In this document: positions 53,304 through 64,000 of the stretch, one piece after another
Numbering within the stretch: the first letter of the stretch is position 1
Layout: each line of letters starts with the position of its first letter
Assembly: GCF_905171765.1 (NCBI RefSeq)
Contig: NC_053390.1
Coordinates: 508,513,444-508,577,443, forward strand
From: Bufo bufo
Lineage: Eukaryota; Chordata; Amphibia; Anura; Bufonidae
Direction of reading: 5' to 3'
Length of the DNA: 64,000 nucleotides
Notes under the pieces: model-generated
What the model was told of the DNA's origin: nothing
The model's input: only the letters and a program-made list of their open reading frames with translations
The model's database searches: none
Position numbers and translations under genes: made by a program

Positions 53304-53876
53304 CAGGTCTCACACAGGTTAGAGGCAAGGAAGGGGTGGATAGTGTGGTCCACACCCCTATTCCACCACAGGTGAGACCAGCTGGAGGTACTCAGCCTGG
53401 CATAAAGCACCTCCCAGGGTGTCAACAAGGGGGGAGTGTGTTACCTGTGGACAGAGGCCTGGAGGCTCTGTCTGTGTGGTCTCAGCTGGGCAAGCCTGAG
53501 GGACCACAAGGCTGGGAGATAGCCTGGAGTTGGGTGACAAAGCGACGCCTGGGAGGGTCGCAGGGCCATAGTCAGGCAGACTATTGAGCCCCAATCCCCC
53601 ACAAGAGACACTGGATTGGAGACAGTGGGAGTACTGTGCCCTGTACAGCCAGGAGGCTGTGGGACATTGGCTGAAAAAGCCACATGTGATCACAGGGTGT
53701 GAACGGTAACTTAGGTGAGTCAGGAATTTTGTGTTTAGTTAGAGCCTGGATGTGCGACTGTTTATTGTTTTGTTTTTGCTGGTGTGGGACAATAAATACA
53801 CTGTTTGGACCTGAAACCTGGTGTCCTGAAGCTGTATCTGTGAGAATGACCCCCGGAGAAGAGCTAACCCCCCACA
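53292..53876 (+). repeat. 3' LTR of the myosin-bearing element
   Basis: Direct copy of 51095-51673, about 96% identical by eye, with a short duplication (GACCTGAAACCTGG) near 53810. It ends CCCCCACA. Confidence 0.88.
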
Positions 53877-54829
53877 ATATACAGTACAGACCAAAAGTTT
53901 GGACACACCTTCTCATTCAAAGAGTTTTCTTTATTTTCATGACTATGAAGGCATCAAAACTATGAATTAACACATGTGGAATTATATACATAACAAACAA
54001 GTGTGAAACAACTGAAAATATGTCATATTCTAGGTTCTTCAAAGTAGCCACCTTTACTTTGATTACTGCTTTGCACACTCTTGGCATTCTCTTGATGAGC
54101 TTCAAGAGGTAGTCACCTGAAATGGTCTTCCAACAGTCTTGAAGGAGTTCCCAGAGATGCTTAGCCCTTTTGCCTTCACTCTGCGGTCCAGCTCACCCCA
54201 AACCATCTCGATTGGGTTCAGGTCCGGTGACTGTGGAGGCCAGGTCATCTGGCGCAGCACCCCATCACTCTCCTTCATGGTCAAATAGCCCTTACTTTTA
54301 AAGTTTTCCCAATTTTTCAGGCTGACTGACTGACCTTCATTTCTTAACCACCTCAGCCCCTATAGCTTAAACACCCTGAAAGACCAGGCCACTTTTTACA
54401 CTTCTGACCTACACTACTTTCACCGTTTATTGCTCGGTCATGCAACTTACCACCCATATGAATTTTGCCTCCTTTTCTTCTCAGTAATAGAGCTTTTATT
54501 TGGTGGTATTTCATTGCTGCTGACATTTTTACTTTTTTTGTTATTAATCGAAATTTAACGATTTTTTGCAAAAAAATTACATTTTTCACTTTCTGTTGTA
54601 AAATTTTGCAAAAAAAACGACATCCATATATAAATTTTGCTCTAAATTTATTGTTATACATGTCTTTGATAAAAAAAAAAATGTTTGGGTAAAAAAAAAA
54701 AAAAATGGTTTGGGTAAAAGTTATAGCGTTTACAAACTATGGTACAAAAATGTGAATTTCCGCTTTTTGAAGCAGCTCTGACTTTCTGAGCACCTGTCAT
54801 GTTTCCTGAGGTCCTACAATGCCCAGACA

Positions 54830-56640
54830 GTACAAACACCCCACAAATGACCCCATTTTGGAAAGTAGACACCCTAAGGTATTCGCTGATGGGCATAGTG
54901 AGTTCATAGAACTTTTTATTTTTTGTCACAAGTTAGCGGAAAATAATGATTTTTTTTTTTTCTTACAAAGTCTCATATTTTACTAACTTGTGACAAAAAA
55001 TAAAAAGTTCTATGAACTCACTATGCCCATCAGCGAATACCTTTGGGTGTCTTCTTTCCAAAATGGGGTCACTTGTGGGGTAGTTATACTGCCCTGGCAT
55101 TCTAGGGGCCCAAATGTGTGGTAAGGAGTTTGAAATCAAATTCTGTAAAAAATGGCCGGTGAAATCCGAAAGGTGCTCTTTGGAATGTGGGCCCCTTTGC
55201 CCACCTAGGCTGCAAAAAAGTGTCACACATGTGGTATCTCCGTATTCAGGAGAAGTTGGGGAATGTGTTTTGGGGTGTCATTTTACATATACCCATGCTG
55301 GGTGAGATAAATATCTTGGTCAAATGCCAACTTTGTATAAAAAAAATGGGAAAAGTTGTCTTTTGCCAAGATATTTCTCTCACCCAGCATGGGTATATGT
55401 AAAATGACACCCCAAAACACATTCCCCAACATCTCCTGAATACGGAGATACCACATGTGTGACACTTTTTTGCAGCCTAGGTGGGCAAAGGGGCCCACAT
55501 TCCAAAGAGCACCTTTCGGATTTCAAAGGTCATTTTTTACAGAATTTGATTTCAAACTCCTTACCACACATTTTGGCCCCTAGAATGCCAGGGCAGTATA
55601 ACTACCCCACAAGTGACCCCATTTTGGAAAGAAGACACCCCAAGGTATTCGCTGATGGGCATAGTGAGTTCATGGAAGTTTTTATTTTTTGTCACAAGTT
55701 AGTGGAATATGAGACTTTGTAAGGAAAAAAATAAAATAAAAAAATCATCATTTTCCACTAACTTGTGACAAAAAATAAAAAATTCTAGGAACTCGCCATG
55801 CCCCTCACGGAATACCTTGGGGTGTCTTCTTTCCAAAATGGTGTCACTTGTGGGGTAGTTATACTTCCCTGGCATTCTAGGGGCCCAAATGTGTGGTAAG
55901 GAGTTTGAAATCAAATTCTGTAAAAAATGGCCGGTGAAATCCGAAAGGTGCTCTTTGAAATGTGGGCCCCTTTGCCCACCTAGGCTGCAAAAAAGTGTCA
56001 CACATGTGGTATCTCCGTATTCAGGAGAAGTTGGGGAATGTGTTTTGGGGTGTCACTGTACATATACCCATGCTGGGTGAGAGAAATATCTTGGCAAAAG
56101 ACAACTTTTCCCATTTTTTTTATACAAAGTTGGCATTTGACCAAGATATTTATCTCACCCAGCATGGGTATATGTAAAATGACACCCCAAAACACATTCC
56201 CCAACTTCTCCTGAATACGGAGATACCACATGTGTGACACTTTTTTGCAGCCTAGGTGGGCAAAGGTGCCCAAATTCCTTTTAGGAGGGCATTTTTAGAC
56301 ATTTGGATACCAGACTTCTTCTCACGCTTTGGGGCCCCTAAAATGCCAGGGCAGTATAAATACCCCCCATTTTGGAAAGAAGACACCCCAAGGTATTCCA
56401 TGAGGGGCATGGCGAGTTCATAGAAAAAAAAAATTTGGCACAAGTTAGCGGAAATTGATTTTTTAAATTTTTTTCTCACAAAGTCTCCCTTTCCGCTAAC
56501 TTGGGACAAAAATTTCAATCTTTCATGGACTCAATATGCCCCTCAGCGAATACCTTGGGGTGTCTTCTTTCCAAAATGGTGTTATTTGTGGGGTATTTGT
56601 ACTGCCCTGGCATTTGAGGGTCTCCGCAATCATTACATGT
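54830..56640. repeat. Array of alternating inverted repeats in the piggyBac element
   Basis: A unit of about 190 bases alternates direction, with symmetry centres near 54958, 55345, 55730, 56115 and 56455. The motif GTGTCACACATGTGGTATCT recurs four times, in both orientations. The peptide MGPFAHLGCKKVSHMWYLRI is read from both strands. The relic around DIRS copy 1 holds one such palindrome. Confidence 0.88.
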
Positions 56641-57455
56641 ATGCCCAGCATTAGGAGTTTCTGCTATTCTCCTTATATTGAGCATACGGGTAATGAGATT
56701 TTTTTTTTCCGTTCAGCCTCTGGGCTGAAAGAAAAAAATGAACGGCACAGATTTCTTCATTCGCATCGATCAATGTGGATGAAAAAATCTCTGCCAAAAA
56801 AAAAAAAGGAGGGGAAAGGCGTCTGCCAGGACATAGGAGCTCCGCCCAACATCCATACCCACTTAGCTCGTATGCCCTGGCAAACCAGATTTCTCCATTC
56901 ACATCAATCGATGTGGATGAATAAATCCTTGCCGGGATTTTTTTTTTTATATATACAAAGTGTTTGCCAAAGTATATGAACACCGCCACCTCCTCAGCTC
57001 ATATGCCTCGGCAAACGTATCTTTTACTGCAGAGGAGAAATCTCGTCTTGCAGCGCCGCATACACCGACTTGCGTGTAATCTGACAGCAGCGCAATGCTT
57101 CTGTCAGAATGCACATCAGTGCTGCAGCTAATCGATCAGTTGGTCCACCTGGAAGGTATAAAAAAAAAAAAAAAACAGGCCGCAACACAATAATTTTATT
57201 AACTTTGGAAGAGAACATATAAACTTTAACTTTTTGAACTGAACATTAACCTTTTTGCTTACTGGTGTTTTTTTTTTTTTACCTTTATAGAACAAACCTC
57301 TCCTTCCCCATGGGTCAATGTGCAAAGCGCAAATCGCCCAAAGATGTGGCGAAGTGCGTTATGCACTTTGTCCCATGTGAAAGGAGACGTTTGCAGCAGC
57401 TGTGAGTGAATGAGCCCTAATAGCCCTGTGTGCCTGTCCTGGTGAGATATGATCC
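56641..57455. other. piggyBac interior between array and transposase
   Basis: Short inverted repeats (TTCATTCGCATCGATCAATG type) near 56755 and 56900. No ORF is supported. Confidence 0.5.
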
Positions 57456-59406
57456 CTATGCTAGGTGTACCTGTGTGTGGTACTTCCGGAAACACTCTCC
57501 TAAGCATAGGGCAGGGTGGTCAGGACAGTCAGGACAGAAATAGCGGGTGTCACGCCTTATTCCACTCCTGCTACAGACACGACATCTTTTTCGGGGTGAC
57601 GGTTGGGTTGAGGTACCAGCAACGACATTGGTGAAATGTCGCTCGTGTAGACGGCTAACTACACTGGTGGATGGGGCCACGGAACCTTCTGGATACAGGA
57701 GGTTCTCGATGATCTCTTCCTGGAATTTGAGGAAGGATCGTGTTCTCCCAGCCTTACTGTAGAGAACAAAACTATTTTTCACAGCCAATTGAATCAAATA
57801 TACAGACACCTTCTTATACCAGCGTCTGGTTCTGCGGGAAACTAAATACGGAGACAACATCTGGTCATTGAAGTCCACCCCTCCCATGAGCAAATTATAG
57901 TCGTGGACTGAGAGGGGCTTTTCAATGACACGGGTTGCTCGCTCAATTTGGATTGTCGTGTCTGCGTGAATGGAGGAGAGCATGTAAACGTCACGCTTGT
58001 CTCTCCATTTCACCGCGAGCAGTTCTTCGTTACACAAGGCAGCCCTCTCCCCCTTGCAAGACGGGTGGTAACGAGCCATTAGGGGAAGCCCCGGCGACTA
58101 GGTCGCACGGTGCCACAGGCGCAAATCCGTTCTAGAAACAAATGCCTAGAGAGGGCCACACTTGTGTAGAAATTGTCCACATAAAGATGGTACCCCTTGC
58201 CGAATAAGGGTGACACCAAGTCCCAGACTGTCTTCCCACTGCTCCCCAGGTAGTCAGGGCAACCGACCGGCTCCAGGGTCTGATCTTTTCCCTCATAGAC
58301 ACGAAATTTGTGGGTATAGCCTGTGGCCCTTTCACAGAGCTTATACAATTTGACTCCATACCGGGCACGCTTGCTTGGGATGTATTGTTTGAAGCCAAGG
58401 CGCCCGGTAAAATGTATTAGGGACTCGTCTATGCAGATGTTTTGCTCAGGGGTATACAAATCTGCAAATTTCTGGTTGAAATGGTCTATGAGGGGCCGAA
58501 TTTTGTGGAGCCGGTCAAAAGCTGGGTGGCCTCTGGGACGGGAGGTGGTGTTGTCGCTAAAATGCAGGAAACGCAGGATCTTCTCAAATCGTGTCCTGGA
58601 CATAGCAGCAGAGAACATGGGCATGTGATGAATTGGGTTCGTGGACCAATATGACCGCAATTCATGCTTTTTAGTTAGACCCATGTTGAGGAGAAGGCCC
58701 AGAAAAATTTTAATTTCGGAAACTTGGACTGGTTTCCACCGGAAAGGCTGGGCATAAAAGCTTCCCGGGTTTGCGGTTATAAATTGTGTGGCATACCGAT
58801 TTGTTTCTGCCACAACTAAGTCTAAGAGCTCCGCAGTCAAGAACAGCTCAAAAAATCCCAGGGCCGAACCGATCTGAGCCGTCTCAACCCGAACTCCAGA
58901 CTGGGCGGTGAAAGGGGGAACTAATGGTGCGGCTGAAGTTGGTGACTGCCAATCAGGGTTTGCCAGCACCTCAGGGATTCTAGGGGCTCTACGGGCCTGT
59001 CTGTGCGGTGGCTGCGACGGGGTAACTACTGCACGTGCCACCGTACCAGCTTCAACTGCCCTTCTGGTGCTCGCTACTTCACCATGTTGTACGGCAGTGC
59101 TGGTACTAGGTCCAGGAAGGACTGCGCTGCTGGTGTATGCCTCACCACGTGATCCGGCAGCGACAGCCCCACTCTGCTGCACTTGAAGCGGATCCTGCGC
59201 ACCTGTGGTCTAGCGACACGGGGCCGGGTACGCCTGGTGCTATCAGGGACCTCAGCCTCCTCGTCCGAACTTTGGGTCAGAGAGCCACTGCTTTCTACAG
59301 GTTCATATTCTGACCCGCTAGATTCGTCAGATGAGGGTTCCCACTCCTCATCCGACTGGGTCAGAATCCTGTAGGCCTCTTCAGAAGAATACCCCCTGTT
59401 TGACAT
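57456..59406 (-). pseudogene. piggyBac transposase, two frameshifts
   Basis: About 640 codons in three frames. The N-terminus (ATG 59406, MSNRGYSSEEAYRILTQSDE) is acidic with Ser/Glu runs. The core has the catalytic Asp residues in ICIDESLIHF, HLYVDNFYTS and GGVDFNDQM. The C-terminal Cys-rich domain (CRVCSRSG, YFCPDCPDHPALC) binds zinc and the element ends in relatives. Frames change once between 59074 and 59182, and once at 58079-58085 (one base missing). Otherwise it is well preserved, with no in-frame stop in the catalytic core. Confidence 0.92.
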
Positions 59407-60303
59407 TTGGACTACTAAATTTAGGGGTATTCCCTGAGACTACCCAAGAAAAAAAGCAAACCTGTCTTACAAAGGGGAGGCTAGCGAAGTACCGGAGGCC
59501 GCTGCGGTTGATAAAAAATATCAAAACTGATTTTATTATCGCCGCAGCGCGTGTAAAGTGAATGTGCAGTGATCAAAAAAATATATATTTTTTGTCACTG
59601 CGGCGGGGCGGGCGTGGGTGAACGCACGTGTGGGCGACCGATCAGGCCTGATCGGGCAAACACTGCGTTTTGGGTGGAGGGCGAGCTAAGGTGACACTAA
59701 TACAATTATAGATCTGACCGTGATCAGTTTTGATCACTTACAGATACTATAAAAGTACAAATGCTGATTAGCGATACGCTAAACAGCGAATAAGTGACTG
59801 CGGTGCGGTGGGCTGGGCGCTAACTGATCTCTAAACTACCTAACCAAGGGGCCTAAACTATCCCTAAAACAGTCAATACCAGTGAAAAAAAAAAGTGACA
59901 GTTTACACTGATCACTTTTTTCCTTTCACTAGTGATTGACAGGGGGCGATCAAAGGGGTGATCAAAGGGTTAATTGGGGTGCAGGGGGGTGATCTGGGGC
60001 TACAGTGTACTGTTGGTGCTACTCACAGTTCAGACAAGCCATATAACAGATCATATTTACTAATATGATCTGTTATACGGCTTGTGATTCGTTTTTTTGA
60101 AAATCGCCAGCCTGCCAGCCAATGATCGTTGCTGGCAGGCTGGTGACGAAATTGTACTTTAACTTTTGCCGGCCCGCGATGCGCATGCGCGGGCCGGCTC
60201 TGACCGAAATCTCGCGTCTCGCGAGATGACGCACGGATGCGTCCAGGAGGAATGAATCAACCACCTTCCGGACGCATCCGTGCGTTAGGCGGTCGGGAGG
60301 TGG
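59407..60303. other. piggyBac 5' region
   Basis: Leader and subterminal sequence. Inverted AGATCATATTTACTAATATGATCT at 60050-60075 and GCGATGCGCATGCGCGGGCC at 60175 lie next to the TTAA end. Confidence 0.6.
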
Positions 60304-61128
60304 TTAAAGTAATGTTGGCCACTCGTTTTTCTTTACTTAGCTGCTTTTTTCTTGCCATAAAACAAATTCTAACAGTCTATTCAGTAGGACTATCAGCTGT
60401 GTATCCACCTGAGTTCTCCTCAACGCAACTGATGGTCCGAACCCCATTTATAAGGCAAGAAATCCCACTTATTAAACCTGACAGGGCACACCTGTGAAGT
60501 GAAAACCATTTCAGGGGACTAGCTCTTGAAGCTCATCAAGAGAATGCCAAGAGTGTGCAAAGCAGTAATCAAAGCAAAAGGTGGCTACTTTGAAGAACCT
60601 AGAATATGACATATTTTCAGTTGTTTCACACTTGTTTGTTATGTATATAATTCCACATGTGTTAATTCATAGTTTTGATGCCTTCAGTGTGAATCTACCA
60701 TTTTCATAGTCATGAAAATAAAGAAAACTCTTTGAATGAGATGTGTGAAACAACTGAAAATATGTCATATTCTAGGTTCTTCAAAGTAGCCACCCTTTGC
60801 TTTGATTACTGCTTTGCACACTCTTGGCATTCTCTTGATGAGCTTCAAGAGGTAGTCCCCTGAAATGGTTTTCACTTCACAGGTGTGCTCTGTCAGGTTT
60901 AATAAGTGGGATTTCTTGCCTTATAAATGGGGTTGGGACCATCAGTTGCGTTGAGGAGAAGTCAGGTGGATACACAGCTGATAGTCCTACTGAATAGACT
61001 GTTAGAATTTTTTTTATGACAAGAAAAAAGCAGCTAAGTAAAGAAAATCGAGTGGCCATCATTACTTTAAGAAATGAAGGTCAGTCAGTCAGCCGAAAAA
61101 TTGGGAAAACTTTGAAAGTAAGGGCTAT

Positions 61129-61401
61129 TTGACCATGAAGGAGAGTGATGGGGTGCTGCGCCAGATGACCTGGCCTCCACAGTCACCGGACCTGAACCCA
61201 ATCGAGATGGTTTGGGATGAGCTGGACCGCAGAGTGAAGGCAAAAGGGCCAACAAGTGCTAAGCATCTCTGGGAACTCCTTCAAGACTGTTGGAAGACCA
61301 TTTCAGGGGACTACCTCTTGAAGCTCATCAAGAGAATGCCAAGAGTGTGCAAAGCAGTAATCAAAGCAAAGGGTGGCTACTTTGAAGAACCTAGAATATG
61401 A
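61129..61401 (+). pseudogene. Tc1-like transposase C-terminal fragment
   Basis: MKESDGVLRQMTWPPQSPDL, then NPIEMVWDELDRRVKAKG and the end of the protein: the catalytic-Glu region without the upstream Asp boxes. An internal deletion joins the N-terminal region (near 61115) directly to this part. The same peptide occurs broken on the minus strand at 54102-54284. Confidence 0.85.
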
Positions 61402-61546
61402 CATATTTTCAGTTGTTTCACACTTGTTTGTTATGTATATAATTCCACATGTGTTAATTCATAGTTTTGATGCCTTCATAGTCATGAAAATAAAGAAAAC
61501 TCTTTGAATGAGAAGGTGTGTCCAAACTTTTGGTCTGTACTGTATA

Positions 61547-62596
61547 CACTCACCTAAAGAATTATTAGGAACACCTGTTCTATTTCTCATTAATGCAATT
61601 ATCTAGTCAACCAATCACATGGCAGTTGCTTCAATGCATTTAGGGGTGTGCTCCTGGTCAAGACAATCTCCTGAACTCCAAACTGAATGTCAGAATGGGA
61701 AAGAAAGGTGATTTAAGCAATTTTGAGCGTGGCATGGTTGTTGGTGCCAGACGGGCCGTTCTGAGTATTTCACAATCTGCTCAGTTACTGGGATTTTCAC
61801 GCACAACCATTTCTAGGGTTTACAAAGAATGATGTGAAAAGGGAAAAACATCCAGTATGTGGCAGTCCTGTGGGCAAAAATGCCTTGTGGATGCTAGAGG
61901 TCAGAGGAGAATGGGCCGACTGATTCAAGCTGATAGAAGAGCAACGTTGACTGAAATAACCACTCGTTACAACCGAGGTATGCAGCAAAGCATTTATGAA
62001 GCCACAACACGCACAACCTTTGAGCGGATGGGCTACAACAGCAGAAGACCCCACAGGGTACCACTCATCTCCACTGCAAATAGGAAAAAGAGGCTACAAT
62101 TTGCACGAGCTCACCAAAATTGGACTGTTGAAGACTGGAAAAATGTTGCCTGGTCTGATGAGTCTCGATTTCTGTTGAGACATTCAAATGGTAGAGTCCG
62201 AATTTGGCGTAAACAGAATGAGAAAATGTATCCATCCTCTGATGGCTACTTCCAGCAGGATAATGCACCATGTCACAAAGCTCGAATCATTTCAAATTGG
62301 TTTCTTGAACATGACAATGAGTTCACTGTACTAAAATGGCCCCCATAGTCACCAGATCTCAACCCAATAGAGCATCTTTGGGATGTGGTGGAACGGGAGC
62401 TTCGTGCCCTGGATGTGCATCCCTCAAATCTCCATCAACTGCAAGATGCTATCCTATCAATATGGGCCAACATTTCTAAAGAATGCTATCAGCACCTTGT
62501 TGAATCAATGCCACGTAGAATTAAGGCAGTTCTGAAGGCAAAAGGGGGTCCAACACCGTATTAGTATGGTGTTCCTAATAATTCTTTAGGTGAGTG
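61547..62596 (+). mobile_element. DD36E Tc1-like element
   Basis: TA at 61545-61546 and 62597-62598. Perfect 29-bp inverted termini begin CACTCACCTAAAGAATTATT. 1050 bp, shorter than a full Tc1-like element because of an internal deletion. It abuts the preceding Tc1 array directly: ...CTG-TA-TA-CAC... Confidence 0.93.
61695..62564 (+). pseudogene. DD36E Tc1-like transposase, two stops and a deletion
   Basis: ATG at 61695 (MGKKGDLSNFERGMVVGARR). Domains: HTH (SISQSAQLLGFSRTTISRVY), first Asp in WSDESRF, second Asp in FQQDNAPCH, and Glu in SPDLNPIEHLWD 36 residues later. Stops TGA (61830-61832, a Trp position) and TAG (62346-62348, between WPP and SPD) are in frame. Roughly 45-50 residues are missing between the WRKQNEKM and YPSSDGYF boxes. 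The spacing fits the DD36E (Incomer) group as I recall it. Confidence 0.9.
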
Positions 62597-62599
62597 TAT

Positions 62600-63500
62600 A
62601 GCTCCCCTTGTAATACCAGTAGATAATGATCCCCCCCCGATAGTGCCAGTATATAATGCCCCTCCATGCCCCCTGCAGTGCCAGTTATATATAATGCTCC
62701 CCCTCCTTGGTGCCCCCAGTAGATGATACCCCCTCTTTAGTGCCACTTATATATAATGCTCCCCCCCTCTTCGTGCCCCGAAATGTAGTGCCAGTTATAT
62801 AAAATGCTTCCCCCAGTAAATGATGACCCACTAAATGTCAGTTATATTTAATGCTCCCCTTCCCCCTTGGTGCCCCCAGTAGATGAAGACTCCTTAAGTG
62901 CCAGTTATATATAATCAATTCTATTTGGTTTGTGGGTATTCAGAATGCAATGGATGATTTGCACAGCCAGCAATGTCATACAATACCGTGAACATTTGAT
63001 GGTGCTTTTTCTAGGCCCACAGTAACATCTCTGCCTATCTATACCAGGTTTACCAGCAATCTTTCCCTGTTTTAATATTTATTTAAACATTTATTTTATA
63101 TTTTAAATGTTCTAGGCAGTGATAGTATATTAAATTGGAACATAAACCTCTTGAAACAATTTTCAAGTTAGATATAATGGTTCCCCCAGTAGATGATGAC
63201 CATTTCACTGCCAGTTATATATAATACTTCCCCCAGTAGATGATGGCCCCCTCAGTGCCAGTTATACATAATGCTTCCGGCAGTAGATGATGACCCCCTT
63301 AGTGCTAGTTTTATATAATGCTTCCCCCAGCAGATGATGACTCCCTTAGTGCCAGTTAAATATATAATGCTCCCCTAGTAGATGATGACCACCACAGTGC
63401 CAGTTATATATAACGCTTTCCCCTCCTGGTTCCCCCAGGACATGATGCCCCCCTCAGTGCCAAATACATATAATGCTACCCCCTCTTGGTGCCCCCTGTA
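62600..63500 (+). repeat. Minisatellite (AGTGCCAGTTATATATAATG units)
   Basis: About 14 units of 40-50 bases, AGTGCCAGTTATATATAATG then CTCCCCCAGTAGATGATGA. Interrupted at about 62915-63170 by unrelated sequence. Confidence 0.88.
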
Positions 63501-64000
63501 GCGGTGACCTTTAGAGTAAAAAACACAAAAAAACACATCACTACCATTGAAGAAGCATCCTGCCTAATCTCCTCTTCAGTTGTTCTGTAAGGTACCATTC
63601 TGTCAAAGAAAAAGGTCTAATAAGATGTATTTCAGAGTCATTCAGGTAGAATAAAAATAAAGCATCTCCATAAAAATAAAAAAAACTGTGTGCCTATCCT
63701 TTAACCTTTCTGTTTCTAAATATTGAATACTCAAGAGATGCTTCACTTGATCTATTATAGTGGAGATGGATGGTGGGGCTGTTTGCAACCATCCTTGTAA
63801 AATACATCTCTTGGTGACCAAACAAATAGAATGGAACATCCAGAGAAGAGCCATTGTAACATCCCAGTGTTACTAAACTCTTTTACCCCGCTACAACCTG
63901 TTAAGTGTATCTGCATTACCATCCTGTGTAATTTAACATCACATCCTCACAAATGTGCATTTTCTAAGCCTGTTACATGTAATTGCTGTAGTTTTCTATG
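63501..64000. other. Unassigned intergenic sequence
   Basis: No coding or repeat structure recognised. Confidence 0.4.

Larger units (their letters stand above)
51095..53876 (+). mobile_element. Non-autonomous LTR retrotransposon carrying a myosin-II tail fragment
   Basis: Two roughly 580-bp direct LTRs (51095-51673 and 53292-53876) flank a 1.6-kb interior. ATATA lies on both sides (51090-51094 and 53877-53881) and fits a 5-bp target duplication. Behind the 5' LTR comes a TGGTGGAGGATGCGGGC primer-binding-type site, and before the 3' LTR a purine run AAAGGTGGGGG. The interior lacks protease, RT and integrase. It encodes a class-II myosin heavy-chain coiled-coil segment, an unidentified acidic and Lys/Glu-rich region, and a Gypsy-type RNase H remnant. 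The LTRs differ at roughly 4% of positions by eye, so the insertion is not recent. Confidence 0.88.
54348..60303 (-). mobile_element. piggyBac element
   Basis: 5956 bp with TTAA at both ends (54344-54347 and 60304-60307). Short termini CCACCTC and GAGGTGG are inverse. It lies inside Tc1 sequence: the inverted Tc1 copy at 61060-61085 shows the uninterrupted CATTTCTTAAAGTAATG, so this is a canonical TTAA insertion. It holds a damaged transposase and a long palindromic array. Confidence 0.92.
53882..61542. mobile_element. Rearranged Tc1-like array, split by piggyBac
   Basis: Perfectly inverse outer termini (CAGTACAGACCAAAAGTTTG at 53882; the inverse ends at 61542) with TA at 53880-53881 and 61543-61544. 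Without the piggyBac insert about 1.7 kb remains. It comprises a minus-oriented left part (53882-54347 plus 60308-60500), an inverted C-terminal piece (60520-60740), a further inverted stretch (60741-61095) and a plus-oriented right end (61096-61542). No full transposase remains, so at least two internally deleted copies have been joined. Confidence 0.85.

Noticed and set aside
55187..56273. Repeated small ORFs MGPFAHLGCKKVSHMWYLRI
   Set aside because: They are read from alternating palindrome arms of the piggyBac element; no start signals or domains.

Overview
The window is nuclear DNA of a vertebrate, most probably an anuran amphibian. One host gene is recognisable: POLR2B, the second-largest subunit of RNA polymerase II (RPB2). 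It lies on the minus strand. Its start codon is at 40016-40014, and 19 coding exons run leftward to 7858. All 19 junctions carry GT/AG signals, and the exons sum to 2766 nt, exactly 922 codons. The remaining roughly 250 codons of the family length must lie beyond the left edge. An ETS/CRE-containing promoter region sits just upstream of the start. The frog assignment is inferred from the transposon spectrum: DIRS retroelements, TTAA- and TWA-flanked MITEs, DD36E and DD37E Tc1 relatives, and piggyBac.

Almost everything else is transposable elements, many nested. Two nearly identical DIRS-type tyrosine-recombinase retrotransposons (1003-6947 and 25601-31508) lie in POLR2B introns or flank, in the gene's sense direction. 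Both keep open gag-like, RT/RNase H and recombinase frames, inverted terminal repeats and an internal complementary region. The first sits inside a relic of a piggyBac-type repeat. A relative of that repeat elsewhere in the window shows the empty site, so the insertion can be read as recombination in a short A-tract with no target duplication. Two DD37E Tc1-like (TRT-type) copies are present: one decayed in intron 15, and one nearly intact upstream of the gene. POLR2B introns also carry TTAA-flanked MITEs, nine TWA-flanked Harbinger-like MITEs and two hAT elements with perfect 8-bp duplications.

Right of the gene (40.3-64 kb) there is no recognisable host gene. A 3.8-kb decayed minisatellite (40.57-44.43 kb) has been split by the DD37E element and by a 997-bp solo LTR. 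A second minisatellite (48.1-49.2 kb) lies between two fragments resembling LINE ORF1. From 51.1 to 62.6 kb, elements abut end to end. First comes an LTR retrotransposon whose interior holds a myosin-II heavy-chain tail fragment and a Gypsy RNase H remnant. Next is a rearranged Tc1 array split by a 5.96-kb piggyBac element at TTAA. Last is a DD36E Tc1-like copy.

The most unusual object is the LTR element at 51095-53876. It looks like a non-autonomous Gypsy-type retrotransposon that captured part of a spliced cellular myosin mRNA, and its reading frame runs about 485 codons with only two amber stops.
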